The notes under the pieces: generated by a model
The model's input: only the letters and a program-made list of their open reading frames with translations
The model's database searches: none
Told to the model about the DNA's origin: nothing
In this document: positions 1 through 5,306 of the stretch, piece after piece
How positions within the stretch are numbered: the first letter of the stretch is position 1
Layout of the letters: each line of letters starts with the position of its first letter
From: CAISIP01 sp031403955
GTDB taxonomy: Bacteria > Pseudomonadota > Gammaproteobacteria > Burkholderiales > Burkholderiaceae_C
Assembly (NCBI GenBank): GCA_031403955.1
Contig: JANNGR010000382.1
Span: 1-7,397 of the forward strand
Direction of reading: 5' to 3'
Length of the DNA: 7,397 bases
Translations under genes and position numbers: made by a program

Positions 1-449
1 CCGGTTCTGGTGAGCAATTCGCGACCTTCGATAACCACCTGGTCCTTCACCGTGTGCAGCGCGATGCCGGCGCTCGCCAACGCACCCAGCACCTTGCGGT
101 CGCGCGTGATTGCCTTTTGCTCGTAGTCGTGCGACGCAAACACTGCCTGGACCGCGAGTAACTTTGCCAGGCCAACAATTTCATCGCTGCCAATGCCGTG
201 GCGAACAATCAAACCGATGGCTGGATCGGCGCTGGCCGCGCGCAGGCTCACGTCCAGGTCGACCAGCGACTGGCGTATGAACTCCACTCGGCGGTCGGCG
301 CGCGGCAGCGGGTCGAGGATCTCGCGGTCGAACACGAAAGCGCAATACACCTGCCGGCAAGATTTCAACGCCAGGCACAACGCAGCGTTGTCGTCGACGC
401 GCAGGTCGCGCCGAAACCACATCAAACCGGTATCGAATTGCTTTTGCAT
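1..449 (-). CDS. phrB: Deoxyribodipyrimidine photolyase (DNA photolyase), N-terminal part, cut by window edge
   Basis: A reading frame runs on the minus strand from an ATG at 449 to the window edge without a stop, giving 149 residues of the N-terminal photolyase (alpha/beta Rossmann-like) domain. Visible family signatures are LMWFRRDLRVDDNAAL at residues 9-24, VFDREILDPLPRADRRVEFI at 39-58, a DYE followed by a conserved RD (108-117), and KDQVVIE at 135-141. Photolyases use reduced FAD and an antenna chromophore to split cyclobutane pyrimidine dimers in the cytoplasm with light. The FAD-binding C-terminal domain lies outside the window, so the exact class (CPD photolyase versus a cryptochrome-like relative) is inferred from the N-terminus only. 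The frame stays open upstream of the ATG, but no other good start is seen and the N-terminal motif begins at the usual distance from this ATG. No strong ribosome binding site is visible. The gene is divergent from yqgE, with 21 bp between start codons. Confidence 0.9.
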   Translation of the reverse strand, partial: MQKQFDTGLMWFRRDLRVDDNAALCLALKSCRQVYCAFVFDREILDPLPRADRRVEFIRQSLVDLDVSLRAASADPAIGLIVRHGIGSDEIVGLAKLLAVQAVFASHDYEQKAITRDRKVLGALASAGIALHTVKDQVVIEGRELLTRT

Positions 450-470
450 CTTGGCCGTTAAAATTGAAGC

Positions 471-1070
471 ATGCCCGGCGATTTTGCACCTATCAACCTG
501 ACGAACCATTTCCTGATCGCCATGCCTGGGCTGGAGGACGCGGCTTTCTCGCGCAGCGTGGTTTATGTCTGCGAGCACAGCGAACGCGGGGCCCTCGGTC
601 TGGTGATCAACAAGCCCAGCGATATCAACCTGAAGGTGCTGTTCGACAAAGTCGAGTTACCGCTGGGCCGGGCGGATTTGATGGAGTCACCCGTGTTTCA
701 GGGCGGGCCAGTGCAAGTGGACCGCGGCTTTGTGCTGCATGAGCCGACCTTCGCGCTGAACGAAAAACCCGGCGAATCGGTGTACGCATCCACCATGTCG
801 ATCCCAGGCGGGCTGGAGATGACCACCTCCAAGGACGTACTTGAAGCCATCTCTACCGGTGCGGGTCCGCGCCGGGTGCTGGTGTCGCTGGGTTATTCGG
901 CCTGGGGCGAAGGCCAACTGGAATCCGAACTAGGAGAGAACAGCTGGCTGACCGTGGACGCGGATATCGCGGTTATTTTCGATACCCCGGTAGAGCAGCG
1001 TTATGACAAGGCGCTGGGTCTTCTCGGGCTGCAAATCTGGATGCTTTCACCGCAGGCCGGGCATGCGTGA
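471..1070 (+). CDS. yqgE: YqgE/AlgH family protein (UPF0301)
   Basis: This 199-residue protein carries the YqgE/AlgH signatures: NLTNHFLIAMPGLED near residues 9-23, RSVVYVCEHS at 28-37, and GALGLVINKPSD at 40-51. The C-terminal region (VDADIAVIFDTPVEQRYDKAL) is also typical. Length is close to the family's usual 185-200 residues. The molecular role is not settled: AlgH was named from alginate regulation in Pseudomonas, and the family is often linked to ruvX by gene order, as here. It should be a soluble cytoplasmic protein, as no signal peptide or membrane span is seen. The ATG at 471 is the only plausible start before the first conserved motif; its ribosome binding site is weak. The stop overlaps the ruvX start (ATGCGTGA, 8-bp overlap), which suggests translational coupling. 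Confidence 0.95.
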   Translation: MPGDFAPINLTNHFLIAMPGLEDAAFSRSVVYVCEHSERGALGLVINKPSDINLKVLFDKVELPLGRADLMESPVFQGGPVQVDRGFVLHEPTFALNEKPGESVYASTMSIPGGLEMTTSKDVLEAISTGAGPRRVLVSLGYSAWGEGQLESELGENSWLTVDADIAVIFDTPVEQRYDKALGLLGLQIWMLSPQAGHA

Positions 1071-1491
1071 AACCGGCACGGCGACCGTTGGCGTTGTTGT
1101 GCCTGACGATTTGCGGACTTTCCTGGCGCTGGATTTTGGGACCCGGCGTACCGGTGTGGCATTTGGCAACCGCCTGTTGCGCAGCGCACGGCCACTGGCG
1201 ACCATCCAGGCCCACGGCGAGGCCAGATTGGTGCAAGTGCGGGCGCGCGTGCAGGAGTGGCAGCCGCAAGCTCTGGTGCTTGGCATACCGTTTCATCCCG
1301 ACGGGGCCGAGCATGAAAATACGCTGCGGGCACGCAGGTTCGCACGCGCCTTGCGGGGCCGGTTCAAGCTGCCGGTGTTCGAGGTCGACGAGCGTTACAG
1401 CACCACCGAGGCCCGGTCAAGTGGCGCACCGGACGCCGATGCGGGCGCCGCCTGCATCATCTTGGAGCAATTCCTGCGGAGTATTGCGTGA
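1063..1491 (+). CDS. ruvX: Putative Holliday junction resolvase / pre-16S rRNA nuclease RuvX (YqgF)
   Basis: The 142-residue product has the RNase H-like fold signatures of YqgF/RuvX: LALDFGTRRTGVAFGN at residues 21-36 (catalytic Asp24), ALVLGIPFHPDGAEHENT at 70-87, the VDERYSTTEA motif at 108-117, and a C-terminal DADAGAACIILEQFL at 124-138 that supplies the last acidic residues. The family is described as a Holliday junction resolvase and, in E. coli, as a nuclease processing the 5' end of 16S rRNA. The sequence cannot decide between these. The ATG at 1063 was preferred to an upstream in-frame start at 1003, because the latter lies deep inside yqgE and adds 20 non-conserved residues. The segment between VDER and the final acidic motif is only about 13 residues, shorter than in many homologues. 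The stop overlaps the GTG of pyrR (GTGA). Confidence 0.93.
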   Translation: MRETGTATVGVVVPDDLRTFLALDFGTRRTGVAFGNRLLRSARPLATIQAHGEARLVQVRARVQEWQPQALVLGIPFHPDGAEHENTLRARRFARALRGRFKLPVFEVDERYSTTEARSSGAPDADAGAACIILEQFLRSIA

Positions 1492-2012
1492 CGCCGGCAA
1501 ATGTGGCGATCCTCGGACACCTGGTGCTTGACGCCGAAGCCTTGTACCGAGAACTGCTGCATGGCGTCGCCGTGTTGCGTGGCCCGCATACCCGGCTGGT
1601 GGGTATTACCTCGGGCGGGGCGTGGCTGGCTGCGCGGCTGCAGACAGACCTGAATATGCCGGGCCAGCACGGCGTGATTTCGTCGTCCCTGCACCGTGAC
1701 GACTTTGCCCAGCGCGGTTTGACGGCCGGCGAGCCGACGCGTTTGCCGTTCGATGTCAACGCGGCAGAGATAATCGTGCTCGATGATGTGCTCTACACCG
1801 GACGCACCATCCGCGCGGTCGTCAACGAGTTGTTCGACTTCGGCCGCCCGGCCAGCGTCAAGCTGGCGGTGCTGGTCGATCGGGGAGGGCGCGAACTTCC
1901 GATCCAGGCTGATTTCGCCGCGGCCCGTGTCAGCGTGGCGCCCGAGCAGTCCCTGGCGCTAAAACGCGAAACGTCCGGTGAGTTCACTTTTCACGTGGAA
2001 AAGGTAAAGTGA
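1488..2012 (+). CDS. pyrR: PyrR: pyrimidine operon regulator / uracil phosphoribosyltransferase
   Basis: This 174-residue type I phosphoribosyltransferase-fold protein has the PRPP-binding signature VLDDVLYTGRTIRA at residues 97-110, the GITSGGAWLAARL loop at 39-51, and the PyrR-type VDRGGRELPIQADF stretch at 130-143. Length and motifs fit PyrR. In Gram-positive bacteria PyrR binds pyr mRNA to control attenuation and has some uracil phosphoribosyltransferase activity. In proteobacteria its regulatory mode is less clear, so RNA binding here is not assumed. The GTG start at 1488 overlaps the ruvX TGA (GTGA), and the family begins at this point, so it is a good start. The gene lies directly upstream of pyrB, with a 42-bp gap holding a small hairpin, which supports a role in pyrimidine control. 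Confidence 0.94.
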   Translation: MTPANVAILGHLVLDAEALYRELLHGVAVLRGPHTRLVGITSGGAWLAARLQTDLNMPGQHGVISSSLHRDDFAQRGLTAGEPTRLPFDVNAAEIIVLDDVLYTGRTIRAVVNELFDFGRPASVKLAVLVDRGGRELPIQADFAAARVSVAPEQSLALKRETSGEFTFHVEKVK

Positions 2013-2020
2013 TATTCGAT

Positions 2021-2034
2021 CGCCCTACCGGGCG
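2021..2034 (+). promoter_or_regulatory. Small GC-rich hairpin between pyrR and pyrB
   Basis: CGCCC (2021-2025) and GGGCG (2030-2034) are perfectly complementary around the loop TACC. The hairpin starts 8 bp after the pyrR stop and ends 20 bp before the pyrB GTG. It is followed by GATTTAGC rather than a run of T, so it is not a textbook intrinsic terminator. It could affect pyrB translation, act as an RNA processing site, or be chance in GC-rich DNA. Confidence 0.35.
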
Positions 2035-2054
2035 GATTTAGCAAAGTCCGCGAC

Positions 2055-3017
2055 GTGTTGTACCAGCGAAATCCCCAGCTAAACAAGAACGGCGAGTTGG
2101 TGCATTTGCTGTCGATTGAAGGCTTGAGCGCCGCCATCCTGACCCAGTTGCTCGACACGGCGGCCAACTTCGTCAGTGTCAATGACCGGGAAGTCAAAAA
2201 GGTGCCCTTGCTGCGCGGGCGCAGCGTGTTCAACCTGTTCTTCGAGAATTCGACCCGCACCCGGACCACGTTCGAGATCGCCGCGAAACGTTTAAGCGCC
2301 GATGTCATCAATCTGGACATAGCCCGGTCATCGGCGTCCAAAGGCGAATCGCTGCTAGACACGATTGCCAATCTCAGCGCGATGGCGGCCGATATTTTCG
2401 TCGTGCGCCACGGTGAATCCGGTGCCCCTTATCTGATTGCCAAACATGTGGCCCCGCATGTGCATGTCATCAACGCCGGCGATGGCCGCCATGCCCACCC
2501 GACCCAGGGCCTGCTGGACATGTTCACCATGGGCCACTACAAGAAGGATTTTTCCAGGCTAACGGTGGCCATCGTCGGCGACGTGTTGCACTCGCGCGTG
2601 GCGCGCTCCGATATCCATGCCCTTAGCACGCTGGGATGTGCCGAGGTGCGGGCGGTCGGTCCCAAGACCCTGGTGCCGGCCGACATTGCGCAGATGGGAG
2701 TGCGGGTATGCCACTCGCTCGAAGAGGGCATAAAAGATTGTGACGTGGTGATCATGCTGCGCTTGCAAAACGAACGCATGAGTGGCGCGTTGCTGCCTTC
2801 AGCGCAGGAATTTTTCATGCGTTATGGCCTGACTCCGGAGAAACTGCAACTTGCCAAGCCGGACGCGATCGTGATGCACCCCGGCCCGATCAACCGCGGC
2901 GTGGAGATCGATTCCGCGGTGGTCGATGGCGCGCAAAGCGTCATCCTGCCGCAAGTGACATTCGGCATCGCGGTCCGGATGGCGGTGATGAGCATCGTGG
3001 CGGGCAATGAAGCCTGA
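2055..3017 (+). CDS. pyrB: Aspartate carbamoyltransferase catalytic chain (ATCase)
   Basis: The 320-residue enzyme joins carbamoyl phosphate and L-aspartate to form N-carbamoyl-L-aspartate, the committed step of cytoplasmic pyrimidine synthesis. The active-site motifs are complete: carbamoyl-phosphate loop FENSTRTRTTFE (residues 63-74), SSASKGES with the loop Ser/Lys (92-99), GRHAHPTQGLLD (144-155), DVLHSRVARS (176-185), LRLQNER (235-241) and HPGPINRGVE (275-284). The short extension before the ATCase domain (LYQRNPQLNKNGELVHLLSI) is typical of proteobacterial PyrB that pairs with a dihydroorotase-like subunit. The GTG at 2055 was taken as the start; TTG at 2058 is the alternative, and neither has a strong ribosome binding site. 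No pyrI regulatory chain is present; instead pyrC' follows after 15 bp, suggesting a class A-type PyrB/PyrC' complex. Confidence 0.97.
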   Translation: MLYQRNPQLNKNGELVHLLSIEGLSAAILTQLLDTAANFVSVNDREVKKVPLLRGRSVFNLFFENSTRTRTTFEIAAKRLSADVINLDIARSSASKGESLLDTIANLSAMAADIFVVRHGESGAPYLIAKHVAPHVHVINAGDGRHAHPTQGLLDMFTMGHYKKDFSRLTVAIVGDVLHSRVARSDIHALSTLGCAEVRAVGPKTLVPADIAQMGVRVCHSLEEGIKDCDVVIMLRLQNERMSGALLPSAQEFFMRYGLTPEKLQLAKPDAIVMHPGPINRGVEIDSAVVDGAQSVILPQVTFGIAVRMAVMSIVAGNEA

Positions 3018-3023
3018 CCCGAC

Positions 3024-3029
3024 AAGGAG
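3024..3029 (+). promoter_or_regulatory. Ribosome binding site of pyrC'
   Basis: AAGGAG lies in the 15-bp gap between the pyrB stop and the ATG at 3033. Spacing to the ATG is only 3 nt, shorter than usual, but the match to the anti-Shine-Dalgarno is among the best in the window and fixes this start. Confidence 0.65.
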
Positions 3030-3032
3030 CGC

Positions 3033-4325
3033 ATGAAGATACTGATCAAGGGCGCACGGGTGATCGACCCGGCCAGCAATTTCGACCGCACATGCGACGT
3101 AGCGCTTGCCGCCGGGCGTGTGGTGGCGATCGACCATGTGCCTGACAGTTTTTCACCCAACAAGGTGATCGACGCCTCGGGCTGTATCGTTGCGCCGGGT
3201 TTGGTGGACCTCTGCGTGCGCCTGCGCGAACCGGGCCATGAACACGCCCGCATGCTCGAATCGGAAATGGCCGCCGCCGTGGCCGGTGGTGTTACCAGCC
3301 TGGTCTGCCCGCCCGATACCGACCCGGTGCTGGACGAACCGGGTCTGGTCGAGATGCTCAAATTCCGGGCCGAGAAGTTGCACCAGTCACGCGTGTTCCC
3401 GCTCGGTGCGCTAACGCGCGGCCTGGGTGGCGAGGTGCTGACCGAAATGGTCGAACTGACGCAGGCCGGATGTGTCGGTTTTGGGCAGGCTGAAGTTGCG
3501 CTTGGCAACACCCAGGTGTTGCTGCGGGCGCTGCAATACGCCAGCACTTTTGGTTATACGGTGTGGCTGCGGCCGCAAGACCGTGACCTGGGCGCTGGCG
3601 TTGTTGCCAGCGGCCAGTTGGCAACGCGCATGGGCCTGAGCGGCATACCGGTGGCAGCCGAGACGATTGCCGTCCATACCATTGTGGAGCTGGTGCGTGT
3701 TACCGGCGCGCAAGTGCATCTGTGTCGTCTGAGCAGCGCGGCCGGTCTTGCGGTTGTAAGACTGGCCAAGGCCGAAGGCCTGCCGCTGAGTTGTGATGTC
3801 AGCATAAATTCCCTTCATCTGGTGGATAACGACATCGGTTACTTCGACAGCCGCGCGCACCTCAATCCGCCGTTGCGCCAGCAACGCGACCGCGACGCGA
3901 TCCGGCAGGCGCTGGCGGACGGCACCATCGATGCGCTGGTGTCCGACCACAACCCGGTGGACGAAGACCGCAAGACCTTGCCGTTTGCAGAAAGCGAGGC
4001 CGGCGCTACCGGAGTGGAACTGCTGTTGAGTCTGGCGCTGAAATGGGCCCTAGACGGCGGCGTGCCGCTGGCGCGCGCGCTGGCTGTGTTGACCTGTGAG
4101 CCGGCGCGGGTACTGGGCGCGGCACTGGGGTCATTGCAGTCCAGCGCGGGCCGGTTGGTGGCCGGTGGCGCGGCCGATGTTTGTGTGTTCGATCCCATCG
4201 ATGCCTGGACGGTCAACGCGCAAAACCTTCGCAGCCAAGGTAAACATACGCCTTTTTCGGGTTACGAGTTACCGGGCCGGGTGCGTTACACCATCGTCGG
4301 CGGACAAATGGCGTTCGGAGCGTGA
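3033..4325 (+). CDS. pyrC': Dihydroorotase-like protein PyrC' (probably non-catalytic ATCase partner)
   Basis: The 430-residue protein has the amidohydrolase layout of type I dihydroorotases: an N-terminal beta domain with IKGARVIDPASNF (5-17), APGLVDL (54-60) leading into LREPG (64-68), the VAGGVTSLVCPPDTDP stretch (83-98), LNPPLR (277-282), SDHNPVDED (304-312) and a C-terminal GRLVAGGAADVCVFDP (373-388). The metal site is largely lost. The usual DxHxH reads DLCVR (Cys61, Arg63), the later His of the CHxS-type motif is Arg232 in CRLSS, the region expected to carry another His reads TVWLRPQD, and the HH motif reads INSLHL. Only the late Asp (Asp305) is clearly kept. This matches the inactive PyrC' known from Pseudomonas, which is needed for assembly of class A ATCase. 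The role is therefore inferred as structural, with active dihydroorotase encoded elsewhere. The stop overlaps the plsC start (GTGA). Confidence 0.93.
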   Translation: MKILIKGARVIDPASNFDRTCDVALAAGRVVAIDHVPDSFSPNKVIDASGCIVAPGLVDLCVRLREPGHEHARMLESEMAAAVAGGVTSLVCPPDTDPVLDEPGLVEMLKFRAEKLHQSRVFPLGALTRGLGGEVLTEMVELTQAGCVGFGQAEVALGNTQVLLRALQYASTFGYTVWLRPQDRDLGAGVVASGQLATRMGLSGIPVAAETIAVHTIVELVRVTGAQVHLCRLSSAAGLAVVRLAKAEGLPLSCDVSINSLHLVDNDIGYFDSRAHLNPPLRQQRDRDAIRQALADGTIDALVSDHNPVDEDRKTLPFAESEAGATGVELLLSLALKWALDGGVPLARALAVLTCEPARVLGAALGSLQSSAGRLVAGGAADVCVFDPIDAWTVNAQNLRSQGKHTPFSGYELPGRVRYTIVGGQMAFGA

Positions 4326-5056
4326 ACCGGGTTGCTGCCTGCTGGAAGGCGTGGCGCGTATTGACGCACATGCTGGCGGGCTTTGCGCAGATCATGCTGT
4401 TGTTTCCCCGGTTCTCGCAGGAGCAGCGCGATATGCGGGTTCAGGCCTGGGCCGGCATTATGCTGGCGCGACTGGGTGTTGAATTGAGAGTGGTTGGTAG
4501 CCCACCATCGATCGGCCCGATGTTGCTGGTGTCCAACCATATTTCCTGGCTCGACATCGTGACATTACATGCCGCACGCCATTGCCGTTTTGTTTCCAAG
4601 GCCGACGTCAAGCGCTGGCCGCTGGTCGGCACCCTGGCCACTGGTGCCGGTATGCTGTACATCGAGCGCGCGTCGCGGCGCGACGCGATGCGGGTGGTGC
4701 ACCACATGGTGCAGGCATTGAACGAGGGAGACATTCTTGCCGTGTTTCCGGAAGGTACCACGGGTGACGGCAGTATCTTGTTGCCCTTTCATGCCAACCT
4801 GATCCAGGCCGCGATAGCGGCCCAGGCCCCGGCGCAGCCGGTCGCGTTGCAGTTTGTCGATGGCCAACTGGGAAAACCCAGCCAGGCCGTCAGTTACATG
4901 GGTGATGAATCGCTGCTGGGATCGATCTGGCGCACGTTGTGCGCACGCCGCTTGTGTGCGGTGGTGGCATTTGGCGCGCCGCAATTTGCCGCCGGCCGTA
5001 ATCGCCGCGCCTGGGCGCATGACCTGCGTCTGGCGATCGCAACGCTGCGGCAGTGA
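4322..5056 (+). CDS. plsC: 1-acyl-sn-glycerol-3-phosphate acyltransferase (PlsC/LPLAT family)
   Basis: This 244-residue protein has the glycerolipid acyltransferase motifs: NHISWLD at residues 72-78 (the HX4D catalytic pair His73/Asp78), GMLYIERASRRDA at 110-122 (acyl-acceptor binding Arg region) and FPEGTTGDGS at 142-151. A hydrophobic N-terminal stretch (about 13-30, LTHMLAGFAQIMLLFP) suggests membrane association at the inner leaflet of the cytoplasmic membrane. The expected reaction is transfer of an acyl group to lysophosphatidic acid to make phosphatidic acid; a related lysophospholipid acyltransferase role cannot be excluded. The GTG start at 4322 overlaps the pyrC' TGA. The last codons and the TGA lie inside the left arm of the inverted repeat described at 5050-5074, so the element begins exactly at the gene's end. 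Confidence 0.92.
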   Translation: MNRVAACWKAWRVLTHMLAGFAQIMLLFPRFSQEQRDMRVQAWAGIMLARLGVELRVVGSPPSIGPMLLVSNHISWLDIVTLHAARHCRFVSKADVKRWPLVGTLATGAGMLYIERASRRDAMRVVHHMVQALNEGDILAVFPEGTTGDGSILLPFHANLIQAAIAAQAPAQPVALQFVDGQLGKPSQAVSYMGDESLLGSIWRTLCARRLCAVVAFGAPQFAAGRNRRAWAHDLRLAIATLRQ

Positions 5057-5074
5057 CCCTAGATTCGGCAGTTG
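5050..5074 (+). repeat. Left arm of 25-bp inverted repeat
   Basis: The core ACCCTAGATTCGGCAGTTG (5056-5074) is the exact reverse complement of 5274-5292. With one mismatch at 5055/5293 the pairing continues outward to 5050/5298. The arm contains the last codon and stop codon of plsC. Confidence 0.9.
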
Positions 5075-5096
5075 GACGCGCCCGAGTGGGCTGCGA

Positions 5097-5172
5097 TGCG
5101 GTGCGCTGGCAAGGCGCGACGACGCTGCGGGCTAATGCCCGCGAGGAGGAGCAACGCCGCCAGCGTGCCGTA
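5097..5172 (+). other. Long imperfect hairpin inside the inverted-repeat element
   Basis: TGCGGTGCGCTGGC (5097-5110) pairs with GCCAGCGTGCCGTA (5159-5172) over 14 positions if G-U pairs are allowed. After a 2-nt AA bulge, GGCG (5113-5116) pairs with CGCC (5155-5158). A perfect inner hairpin, GCGGGC (5127-5132) / GCCCGC (5137-5142) with loop TAAT, sits at the tip. The result would be a strong RNA or single-strand DNA structure. No T-run follows, so it is not a standard intrinsic terminator. Confidence 0.6.
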
Positions 5173-5184
5173 GCGCGGCTCAAT

Positions 5185-5216
5185 CGGGTGCGTAGCGCTC
5201 TCACCCGCAAGGTGAG
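5185..5216 (+). other. Two mutually exclusive hairpins
   Basis: CGGGTG (5185-5190) pairs with CACCCG (5202-5207), and CTCACC (5200-5205) pairs with GGTGAG (5211-5216, loop CGCAA). The two share bases 5202-5205, so they cannot form together. This resembles switching structures but may be incidental in GC-rich DNA. Confidence 0.35.
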
Positions 5217-5273
5217 GGTTGTCGGAAGAAAAAACTCAGTCTTCATGCCGTGTAGCCAGCGAAAGGTAGCGGT

Positions 5274-5298
5274 CAACTGCCGAATCTAGGGTGACTGC
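5274..5298 (-). repeat. Right arm of 25-bp inverted repeat
   Basis: CAACTGCCGAATCTAGGGT (5274-5292) is the reverse complement of the left core, extended to 5298 with one mismatch. It ends 8 bp before the stop codon of the convergent Nudix gene (TCA at 5307-5309 on the plus strand), so either gene's transcript would run into the repeat. Confidence 0.9.
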
Positions 5299-5306
5299 AC
5301 GCCGCG

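Larger units (their letters stand above)
5050..5298. mobile_element. Inverted-repeat-bounded non-coding element (MITE-like candidate)
   Basis: A 249-bp segment is bounded by 25-bp inverted repeats that match at 24 of 25 positions and holds no recognisable gene. It contains a long imperfect hairpin (5097-5172) and two overlapping alternative hairpins (5185-5216). Size, near-perfect end repeats and lack of coding content fit a miniature inverted-repeat transposable element. CTAG occurs at matching places in both arms (5059-5062 and 5286-5289) and could be a 4-bp target duplication if the true ends are internal, but the complementarity continues outside CTAG, so this is ambiguous. The alternative is a bidirectional terminator for the convergent plsC and Nudix genes. 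No transposase is in the window. An open frame across it (5053-5289) has no recognisable domain. Confidence 0.5.

Noticed and set aside
1003..1062. Longer ruvX start at 1003
   Set aside because: It adds 20 non-conserved residues read through yqgE; the ATG at 1063 gives the normal family N-terminus and a short coupling overlap.
2021..2034. Intrinsic terminator between pyrR and pyrB
   Set aside because: The stem is only 5 bp and no T-run follows; kept only as a possible regulatory hairpin.
2822..3547. 241-residue minus-strand frame opposite pyrB/pyrC'
   Set aside because: It is Ser/Thr/Arg-rich with no domain, and lies antisense to two well-supported genes; this is a normal shadow in GC-rich DNA.
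5053..5289. 78-residue open frame covering most of the inverted-repeat element
   Set aside because: It starts at a GTG inside the repeat arm, has no recognisable motif, and is Arg/Ala/Val-rich as expected of random GC-rich DNA. It is better explained as non-coding.
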